Positions 24,601 through 34,300 of a DNA stretch of 64,000 nucleotides are shown here, in pieces. The stretch's first letter is position 1; each line of letters starts with the position of its first letter. The position numbers and the translations under genes are program-made. The notes beneath the pieces were generated by a model. It was not told the origin of the DNA. It made no database searches and was given only the letters and a program-made list of their open reading frames with translations. The stretch comes from Serilophus lunatus (lineage: Eukaryota; Chordata; Aves; Passeriformes; Eurylaimidae): positions 155,348 through 219,347 of the forward strand of contig VXBA01003735.1 in the NCBI GenBank assembly GCA_013399895.1. Direction: 5' to 3'.

Positions 24601-27600
24601 GGAGAGATCCCCATTCGGAGTGTTAAACTTGGCCTGTGAATAATGGAAGTCTTCAAGCTTGCTCCTTCTACACAATCTGGCTTGTGGGAGAAATCACCTC
24701 TGCACTTCAGTCTCCCCACTGATAAGAGAACATTGATGATAACAGTCTTGCAAAATATGAAGACTGGAAGGATTCTGAAAAATGTGACTTTAAGCACATC
24801 TTGGTTAGACCTATATGTTTGAATGGATGAGAGGTGCTCCAGACTTCACTCAGTGGTTTGAAAGCTAGTCACTCATGAAAATTAAGAGCCTACCTGTTTT
24901 CATTTCACAGGCACATTAAGAGAAACACTGCTGTTGTCCCAATTCTTTGTAGTAACAACTAAGCGAGGAGAGAGCCATCCACTTGCAGATAGGCAAGGAA
25001 GTAATTTTCTTGAGAAACTCTAGCCTGCTCCTTAAAAATTGCTCTGCTCCTTAAAATTTCTGGAATTTCTAAGTCTCAAAATTTTATAAAGCCTCAAGTC
25101 AAACCTCAAGATTTATTATGTTTGGTGAAATGTCCTCGAGGTCAAGAGATTTTTCACACCAAGTAGAATCTAAATAGACAATACGATTTTCATAAACTTT
25201 GAAAATCCAAGATGCATTCTGCAGGAATTTTGTTCTAATAATGCTTTATTCTTCACAATCTAGAAGTGAGAAAAGATAACCCTTTGAGGTTTTTTAACAA
25301 ATGAAACAGAGACCACTGTTCCAATTACAGAGTGTGAAAGGTATCTACAAATGTCATCATGAACCAAGCAAGTTCACTTAAAATACTACCCCTTCTGAGG
25401 ACAATAGAGGATGCCACTATAAAGCCCATACTTACTCACTGACTTCATTACCCAGTGGGTTCAAATCAAAAACATCAGGGCAAACAAATGTTTAACTTCT
25501 GGCTCCAAGTACTTAATCCCTTCACATTGTCCCTTTCCATTTAATGAGTCACTCTGCTAGCTATTTAGATGCACAATCACTCACAACCCATTAGCAAACG
25601 CCTTCAAGAGGCAAAAGGAAGGACAAGTCTAAACAGAGTTGGGAAGGCTTTTGCCCACACAGTCTCATCCTCCTCCTTCACTAGTGGCTCTTACAGAAAC
25701 TACAGCAGATAGGAGTTAAAGAACATTCTGAGTTGGAAGGGACTTTTCTTCCTCCTCCTCCCTCTGTCTTCAAGATGACGGCAGCCAAGGAAGGGATTAG
25801 CCTTCACTTCATATCCAGTGAGGCCAGAGCCCCTGGGGACGTTGTGTCTCCTGCACAGACATAGGCAGATACACTTAGGGTCTTAGACCCTATTGTCCTC
25901 CGGCACGAGTCCTCTGTCTCTCTCTTTATTCCTCTGTTTTCTTGTGCTCGTTACTCTACAAATGCCCCTGACCCCTCCCTTTACTTCCTCCCCAAGATGC
26001 CCCATATTAAGTCGTGTGCAAATCCCAAATGCTCTTGCTTCACGTGCCTGGATAAAATATCCCATTTAACTCCCCCTCCACCCCCATCAGCTCCCACTCA
26101 CGGGTTAGGTGGATATCACCTTGGGCTCACTGCAATGATATCTCTCTCGGTACAGCCCTGGGGGGAGCTGGGGCAGAGGATGGTTGGGGCTCCTCTCCTC
26201 GGCTGCAACTGTGTTGCTGTGCTCCCTCCCGTGCTGATGAGCTTTTTACCGAGTAACCCACCGCTAAGCGGTGCCAGCCTCAGGACAAGAATTAGGTTTT
26301 CACCCTCCACCCACACCATGCATCCATGTGTTTTTGAGCACTCCAGGTGTGCAGCCAGAGCCTGTACAGTAGGAAAATGACTATGGGTTTTTCAAAGCCT
26401 TCTTCATACTCTGTATTTTTGTCAATAGCACTGTATGAGTATGCAGGCTATACCAGATTTGTTCATGTTCAAATTCTTCAGGGTATAATCATATTGAAAC
26501 TGCACTCTTTCTCTCATTTTCCCCCTCAGGAACATGTGGCCAAAAAAGATTCTGTGAATTCTAGTGTACTGCTGTACTCGAATGTCAGCCACAATGTAAA
26601 AGATGAATTCTCTGTGATCGACAGCAATAACCATGTAGAATACGCTGTTGTCAATGTGCCCAAGAGGAAGAAAAGCATCACCATCCCTGAAGACCATAGT
26701 GAATATGATGATGTCCTGGTAACTTAGAAGACATTCTTTTTCTTGAGTGTGTGAGGCCACAATAACCATCCAACCTCTGCTGTCAGGTCTTCAAACAAAC
26801 AACTCTCTGTCTCTCTCTGTACCAAACATATTCATTAGGATACATCTACCAGTCATGTCCTATGAGACAAGCCTGTCCATGAAAAGGCGACCAGAGAAAA
26901 AATCATGGACAGGGTACAGGATGTGACAATAAAACCAAGAGGAGTCAGTAGCCACTGCAATCATAAGATAGTGCTCCTCTATAGAAAACTAGGAGCTTTA
27001 ATATTAGAAGCAACTGAGGCTGCACATTTTCCTGGACTTTTATAATACTTCTTTTATTTTTTAAGGAGGTCTTAAAGAAGTACTGAAATAAATCTCAAAA
27101 ATGCAATAATTACAGGGTTGTTCTTTTGTTTGGGTGATGTTTTATGTTTTAAATGAGAGCATAAGCCTGTGCTAGTTTGACTTATTCTTTCCCAAAGTTT
27201 CTCTATCATGCTTGATTTATACCATTATAAAATGCACAATTTTTATAAACAACTCATTTCTCAAATTTCCCCCTTCTCCTTTTAATGTAATTCCCCCAAT
27301 TAACTGCATGGAAAACAGATATCATACCCACTGAGTAGACTGAATACTGATGTTGCTCAGGTGATAAATACCCCTCAGTAGTAGAACCCTAGGTGTTTCT
27401 TCCATGACAGGACTCTTCTGGCTCACTCCTGCTGGAGTCTTGGGTTTGGGTTTCTGCAGTGCTAGAAAAGAACTTCCTCACAGCCCATCACCTCTCTGCA
27501 AGTAGCATTTCTGGACACTCATGAAGGACCAAAACCAACTACTCAACTGTTTGCTAGAGCTCACGAAGTGATTATGTGCCTGTGTTCTTTCTTAAGCACG

Positions 27601-28576
27601 GGTGTTGTTTTTTCTCCCTCCATTTTTGTAACAAAACGATTTGGAAGGAAGTGTTTAAGAAGTTTCCCAAATTTATGTATGTGATAGCTGGCTGCAGCCC
27701 TGGATTTATGGTGTAGTGCCTTTGTGACCCCCACCAGCTGTTTCTGTGCTGGGGTTAGCTCCACGGGAGAATGACTGCATATAGCATGGAAGGACACACA
27801 ATTAACATGGTGCAGGCAGCACACTGCAGGTGCCACTGCTGTGACAGGCAGCTGGGTCTGCCCGAAACTTGTGCTGGCTGCTGTGGCTACACAGATGACT
27901 ACCTGCCAAGAGATTTTAAAGTGCTTGGTTGTACACTACATAAGCAGCTTTTTAACAGTGTCTCAGTCGTCTTAGTTATTAAAGATTTACCCACATTCCT
28001 TCTATTAAAACTAACATTAAGCATTCACATGAAGTGAAATAATACATTTTCACACTTCTGTGTTCCAGATGGATTGGGTCATAATTAATTCACTTTTAAA
28101 ATTTTCTTTGGCATTATCAATTTACTTCATAGATATAAAACCAGAAACTACTTTTTTAACCTTTCTTTCAATGAAGGTTGAAAGCCTGATTGGATGCAGA
28201 TTGTAAAGTCAGACATTTCCTGTTAAACATTACATCTTACTACAACTCCACCTTTTTTTTCCTGTGAATTTCTGGGATAAAGGTATTGGGACAGAGGAGA
28301 ATGTCTGGGAAAATGATGAATGCTTGGCTCCCTTTTTCTTATCAACTCAAAGCTCATAGGGATATCACCATGAAGAAGTCTAGTCCTTACATTATTTTTC
28401 AGTTCTCAGAATCAAAATAAAGACGTGTTAAAGGAAAGGTTCACACATCTCGGGAAAAACAGTAAGTTTGAGCAGCATTTCAATACCAACTTATTTCTTT
28501 GCAGCTGGAACTTTCACAGCCTGCTGCTTTTGGAGCAAACCACACAAACCATGAAGTTTATTCTTCCCCAATGTAA
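18671..28576 (+). CDS. GCSAM: Germinal-centre-associated signalling protein (GCSAM/HGAL-like), five coding exons
   Basis: A cytoplasmic adaptor that in mammals is enriched in germinal-centre B cells and modulates receptor signalling and motility. Coding exons are 18671-18696, 21608-21657, 23163-23197, 26530-26718 and 28505-28576. Their phases (2, 1, 0, 0) join to 124 codons (123 residues plus stop). The protein starts MGNYLPRIR, like human GCSAM (MGNSLLREN), with Gly2 available for myristoylation. A basic segment follows (IRRKRYSNK), then phosphotyrosine-type motifs LLYSNV (Tyr53, a YxN GRB2-type site), VEYAVV (Tyr75), SEYDDVL (Tyr96) and HEVYSS (Tyr119). The EYAVV...SEYDDVL layout parallels EYSLL...DEYELL in human GCSAM. 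It is shorter than the human protein (178 residues), so an exon may be missed. Its place between CD200 and C3orf52, and its strand relative to both, match mammals. The introns contain no other recognised gene. Confidence 0.72.
21608..21657 (+). CDS. GCSAM: GCSAM exon 2
   Basis: Fifty bases between acceptor ccttag and donor gtaagt. Completes Arg9 and encodes WKVPAPIRRKRYSNKQ. The aromatic/basic composition resembles the LPWKKILIFEKRQ part of human GCSAM. Phase 2 in, phase 1 out, consistent with both neighbours. Confidence 0.65.
23163..23197 (+). CDS. GCSAM: GCSAM exon 3
   Basis: Thirty-five bases between a pyrimidine-rich acceptor (ttttttcag) and donor gtaaag. Encodes TQTNSYPSSTIK and restores phase 0. 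Supported by phase and splice sites only. Confidence 0.6.
26530..26718 (+). CDS. GCSAM: GCSAM exon 4 (tyrosine-motif exon)
   Basis: The acceptor is ccccctcag. It encodes residues 38-100 with Tyr motifs LLYSNV, VEYAVVNVP and SEYDDVL. Two ends are possible. Splicing at gtaact (after 26718) continues into exon 5. Read-through gives Val-Thr-stop at 26727, with an AATAAA at 27087-27092 as a possible poly(A) signal for a 102-residue form. Confidence 0.78.
27087..27092 (+). promoter_or_regulatory. Candidate poly(A) signal for the short GCSAM form
   Basis: AATAAA 360 bases after the read-through stop at 26727. It would serve a transcript that does not splice exon 4 to exon 5. Confidence 0.35.
28505..28576 (+). 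CDS. GCSAM: GCSAM exon 5 (C-terminal tyrosine motif)
   Basis: The acceptor is ctttgcag. Twenty-three codons and a stop, phase 0, beginning LELSQPAAF and ending HEVYSSPM. The junction reads SEYDDVL-LELSQP, resembling DEYELLMPHRI...QQPRP in human GCSAM. An AATAAA at 28912-28917 is a plausible poly(A) signal. Confidence 0.62.
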   Translation: MELSQPAAFGANHTNHEVYSSPM

Positions 28577-31131
28577 GAATCAAAAGGAGTATCTCTTCTA
28601 GCTGTATGCTGCACAAAATATTTCAACCAGAGAAGTTATGGTTCTTACAGCCAATGCTACATCTTACAAATCAAGATGGGATGAGAATTAGCCACAAGTA
28701 TGAGATTCACGCAAACTACTGATTTGGTCTAGAATATTTCCTAATCTCAGTTAAAACTCACACAACAACAACTATGGGTTTGAGTGTACAGCTCTGTCAG
28801 ACAGATGCTTCATACAACTTTCAACATTTAGAATTCCAGTGGTTATTTTCCAGCTCCAACAACAGAAAGACTGGAGATGCTGAAGAATGAAAACCATCAC
28901 TCTAAGAGTAAAAATAAATAATTTAATTCATTATATCATTGCCAGATTGCTCCTTAAATAAACTAGCAATACTAGAAAAAAAGAAACACGATTTCCCATA
29001 TTTCTTACAATACAAAACATTTTTTAAAAATAAATGTGTCTATCCAACAGCACTAATATTTATAAAGACTATAAATAAATGACAAGAAGGTATACTTCAC
29101 TAACATGGTAGTGAATACATTTCATTCTGCATGGAGTTAATGCATCATTTTCAGGTATAGCCAGTTAGTGTCTATAACTCTCACACTGCACTGGCCTTCG
29201 TGGTCTGCTTCAGCACCTTCCTCTTGGCGTTGGTCCACCTCATCTGATCCCTCGTCGACAAGAACAACTATTTGCTGCCTTATTAAGGCAAATACCTTGC
29301 ATCTGTTCATTTTTATCCCCAGTGGTGGTACGGGGACTATAATTAAGGGCGTAGAGTACTTTGTCTTTGGATTTACAAATGTGGGTCAAATACCTGTCTA
29401 GTTAATAATAGCAGTAGCTAATTTTTAAAGAACACAGCTAATTTGACCCTTGAAGAATTCATGTGACATTCAAATGCATTAGTAAACGAGACATGTTTCT
29501 ACATAATATTTCTTCCTTCTTTTCTATTTCACATTGAAGAGAAAAAATAGAGCGAATGCCACCTTATCCATGAAGACTGTGGGATGAATAATGAAATTAT
29601 GAGAGTTGAAGATCTCTTAATAAGCTAATGCAAAGGTCTTGCATGTAATTAAGAAATATATATATAGCTTTCAAGCTGTTTGAAAGGAAAGCACAATGGG
29701 GAAACATGGCATATGAAGTTAGGAGAGGAAAAAAGTAACAGACAAGAGTATGGGTGGAAGCCAGCCTTAATGATGAAACTGTGCAGATAATTTTGGATAG
29801 GCCAAGTGATGAAAGGAGCCATGTGCAAGACTGCTTCTAAAGCCTGCATGGAGCATTCAGATTTAATCATAAGGCAAGAAAAAGTAGAGCTCTAAAGAAA
29901 ACAGAGCATGTATCAGAGAAGATACATGATTTTCACCAGGGTGAAATTCATTACTGAGGTATCTGGACAACAATAAAGAAGGAGGTAGTGGTGTTATAGG
30001 AGTCCAACACTGTACCACATTTTCCATTTACAATATTGCATCACAGGCAATATTTACAGGACAACACCTTTAGAAGTGTTTCTACCTCATGAACAGCTTC
30101 CTGCCCTGGAATTACTAATAGATAGGAGATCCCATCTCTTCTAGGTGATGATGAAGACAAGGAACCTTTCCATCATTTCTCTGAAAGTTAAAATGGTACA
30201 CTATTAATATTAAAATGAAGCTTTAAGTAGTTATTTCAGCATGTTCTTTCCTGTCCCTTTTACACTACACTTTCTATGAATCCAGTCAATATATAAGGAA
30301 CAACATGCTTCTGGAAATTGAAACTCATGACTTGTTGCTCTCTTGTCCCTTGCTAAGTCTCAAGAAAAAACCAATACGATTTAATCACAATTCTTACTTA
30401 TGTATGCTGCATGCTGAAGTGTCTGCCTAGGATTATTCTGAAAGCACAGAGGTTTGGCTCAGTAAATTGAGGGTGTGGGGAAGCAGCTCCATGCATTGTT
30501 TTCAATAAACTACTACTTTTTTACTGGCATTTCTATCAAGACAAAAATAAATGCATCGGAATCACTGCCTAGTCACTGGTAGTCATTGGAATCACTACTT
30601 AGAAAACCTAGGAGAATTAACATTTTGTTCCCTTAAAAGGTATCTCTATGCATAATAAATTTTCCCAGAAAAACTCAAAAAAAGACAAGAGTAAGGAGTG
30701 TTTTTCATCCTTCACTGTGAAAGAGAAAATGGAGAAATTCACTTCCAAATTACTTATCTTGTTTTACTTGGGTTAATTTTTTTTGGTAAACATTCAAAAA
30801 AGAATATACAATAAGGAGAAATATTTTTAATTATTTTTCTCCCCATTATGGTACGCATGCAAAGGAGAATTCCTTTGTATAGAAAAAATGCAAGAGTAGG
30901 TCTGAAAAGTTATGTTGGAGTCCATAGCTAACTACTCCCTTTCTCATCAGAGGACCAGACAGTGAGTCCTAGGTTATAAGTTAAGCATAAAAGGACTTTC
31001 TAAAAACTTTTTTTCAATGCTCTTAATACTGTTGTGCAAAATAAATTTCCTAACAAATCTCAACATCTTTCTAGAAATATTTCCCTTCTTTACTGTAAAT
31101 TCTTCTACTCTTTGTGAAGAAACAGTTTCTA
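28577..31131. other. Intergenic interval between GCSAM and C3orf52; no intact gene
   Basis: Convergent 3' ends of GCSAM (plus) and C3orf52 (minus). AT-rich with no recognisable exon. A small GC-rich patch at about 29180-29290 is compositionally out of place and is listed separately. Confidence 0.55.
29172..29284 (+). pseudogene. Possible degraded coding fragment (hydrophobic)
   Basis: GC- and CpG-rich patch in AT-rich surroundings. One frame reads VYNSHTALAFVVCFSTFLLALVHLI, then an in-frame TGA, then SLVDKNNYLLPY and TAA. This looks like a membrane-protein piece interrupted by a stop. I do not recognise the parent. A chance ORF or conserved non-coding element is equally possible. Confidence 0.2.
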
Positions 31132-31342
31132 CTATATGCAGCACTTACATGTGAGAGAAGTTGGGTCAAGCTTTAACCTGTCACATTCAGACGTCCCAGG
31201 ATTAGAAGTATCATCTTCATCATAGATATTTTGACGTAAAATGTTTCTTATAAAATCTGGGTTCATAGTGTTTTCCATAAATCCCTCTGTAGATGGCGGT
31301 ACAGAAAACACTAGCTGATAAATTACAGTGGAGCTTTCATTA
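31132..31342 (-). CDS. C3orf52: C3orf52 exon 6 (C-terminal lumenal part)
   Basis: The acceptor is tttttcag. It encodes NESSTVIYQLVF... to KLDPTSL and then TCKCCI-stop. A consensus donor (gtaagt, exon end 31149) lies just before the stop, so an alternative small terminal exon downstream is possible. The human protein ends LLLYE after the same DPTSL. Confidence 0.85.
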
Positions 31343-34300
31343 CTGAAAAATAAAGTCAAGTATAAATGCCTTCAAGTTCCCACCGGATCTTTTCATTTTT
31401 TGAACAGACTGACTTTTCATATCAATGTTGGCATAGATTTAAAAAAAAAAACAAACCTGAAGAAAAGTGCCATCAAAGATTCCAGATTCCTCCTCCCTCT
31501 CCCTTCTCAGAGCAGCTCTTGAAACTGCATACATATGTGAAGCCAGTCAGAGACATGTTTTCAAATGCACAAAGTGCAGTTGGACATGTGTCCTAATAGG
31601 GTGTGGCTTTCAGCACTTGTGCTTCACAAATACATACTGATAAGAGATGTCACAATATTACACACATAGGTTAGCTAGGAACCTGCAGGAAGGTTTGCTG
31701 TCCTGCCAGCAGTACCTGGGATCACCCAGATGTGCTTCTCACTCAGCCCTGGAGTGGAATACACAAACCTGTGAACTGAAGACCATCTCTGGATAATTCA
31801 TTGTTTGCAGTCTACAATTCAACAGTTACATTTTGTACTCACAGAATTTACAACATTTTTAAAAAAGAGTTGAATGTGAGAAAATAAAAGGCAACAGAGA
31901 GAGAGGCAGCAAGAGAGAGATGTACAAAGGGGCAGAGAGAGATCAGCTAATCAATCTATATGCAGAACTACAGCTTTGTACTTGATGGTCTAAATCATAA
32001 TTTTTGCCCATAAGTCTAAGGAGCTGTGTTTCACTATTGATCAGAGCTGGCATGCCCAAGGCTGGGAGCATATTCTCTCAAGGGAGCAAAGTGCCCTCAG
32101 GATTGCACCTTGCCACATCACAAGGGGGCTCACTCTTTGTTCTTGCTCTCTCAAGAGCCTTAAGGCTTTGCCAATCTACTTTCCTTGATTTTCTCCTGTC
32201 TTTCTAATTCGTTTTGTAGCAGTGTTTTTTCAGGAGTCCTTGGGGAAGCTCTCCGACTGTCTTCCTTTGTCTCTCTGCTACTTCTCAATGGTATGAAGGT
32301 TCATGTTGCTTTACCTCTTTTGGGAACAAAATAATTCTCCCCTCCTCATGAACCATGTTTTATTTATTTATGCCACAAACCCAAGTGTCTCCATCAACTA
32401 AATTTCTCTTTAATAAATATCCTCGAATATGTTTATTAAGGGCTGCAATTGGAACCAAAGATAAAAGAGATGATACTTCACAGCAACAAAATGTTATTGT
32501 CTTTATATATACTATCAGCAGCATTTGCCATTTACATCAGAGGATCCTTTGGCCAGTTTTTGCTACCTGTACACCTAACTTTCCCCCAAACAACTTATTT
32601 TTCACAGATTTAAATGTTGTGCACATTTACATAGGCACGTGTATGTCTCATCAAAAGCCTGCAATTTTCAGATAATTTTGGTGACAGAAATTGCTTACCT
32701 GAAAGAAACCACATGAGCTGACCTAAAGTAACGTTCTAAAGCTGGAGATGAACTGTAGACCTCTGTTAACTGAAAGAAAAAAAAAAAGAAAACATATCTC
32801 TTCTATTCAGTCTCTTTTCCCCACAAAAGAGAGCAGAGCAAATCATTCTTACAAGGTGCACAGGTGCTGAAGGTCAAATATCAGCTCATATCTGCCCTGG
32901 AAAAGGTACATATTCCCTTTAAATTCGACAGACAATTTAATTGTGCACTTGAGTGATTACTATATAACCATAATACAATGGAGGCATTCAGGTTGAACTA
33001 AAAGTAGGTGCTCATGTTGTTATGGGTAATTTACGTTGTTAGCTTTGAGATTTAACTAATACCAAGAAGTTCCTCTAACTCTTACTTGGTATAGGGAAGG
33101 GTCTCTCTAATAAGATTCTCTTTCCACAATGTCTAAACGAGCACTGCCATGCCTGCTGAGCTTATTTCAGCTGTGACTTGGAGCCATGATAACTCAATGG
33201 AAATTTCTAGATCAGGACTTTAAGAAGTACAACTCACATGTTTGTGGACTTGCAAATGATTAAGTTTCTGAACAGCAAAACATAAACTTCTTAAAAGGAA
33301 GAACGCTGAAACTATGTTGTAAGCAGATTCGGCTTTGCCAAGAACCACACCAACACATACCCTCTTAGTAATGTCCTCAGAGAAAAAGTGTGGGAGACCA
33401 CACATTAACTTCAATGTTCCTGAAAAATTGTGAACATTTCCACTGTTAAGTAGTGCATCGGGATCCCAATAGTCATCCTCATCTGTGTAAACATCTAATA
33501 ATCAAAAGGAGATAAAAAGAGAAGGAAAAGGTTCCAGTTAGCTGAAATACTGAAAAAACCCATCTTTGCTTTTTCCAAGGTGGCTTTCTCACAAATTACC
33601 TGGGTAAGGACTAACTGAGAGTGACAGAAAGAAATAATAGTCCATGGAGGTCAACCACTAACCCCCATCAGCAACAGTCAGCTGCTCTGGGAGCCTGACT
33701 GACAACAACACCCTTCAAGGGGCTCTAAGTGCACCTAGAGCACTTGTCACAACATTACAAGCATTATTTGCATCCTCATTCCCAAATCTCTCCTCCTAAG
33801 GTTTTCTCACTTAGCTACAAAATGGAATTGCCACCTGATCCGCATAGGAGTTGCCTGTTGCCAGGATGAAAGCATTTACATCCACTGCTCTGCTCACCAT
33901 CCTCTGCAGTCAGGATCACCATTCCTTCAGCAGTTTACTGAGGGAGTTGCATTTTTGTTATATTAGATTGTAAGCAGTATATTTGTAATAGTGTAGCCAA
34001 GAGTCAGATACTTACTAGAATAAAGGATTAGGCTGATGAGAATGACCAGGAAGATTACTACAAATATTGTAGTTATAATGGTCCATAGTTTACACTTCCA
34101 AAATACCACATTCCTGCATGATTTCCAGTGATCTCTTTCCTAGTTATAAAAAGGAAGGGCATATTGATTAACAAAATAAAGCAGGAAAAAATACCAAAGC
34201 AAGTCTCTACTGTCACATTTAGAAACAAAAACCCCACACAGATGGGAGAGCCTCAGTGGTAAGCAATGTCCTGTACCAGGGATTCTCACCCTTGACTAAT

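Noticed and set aside
25723..25750. Short match to the CR1 3' terminus (attctgagttggaagggac)
   Set aside because: Only about 20 bases match before the sequence becomes a pyrimidine run; too short to call an element.
25997..26380. 127-codon plus-strand ORF before GCSAM exon 4
   Set aside because: Pro/Ser-rich intron reading without splice support. Exon 4 is entered from a strong acceptor at 26529 in phase with exon 3.
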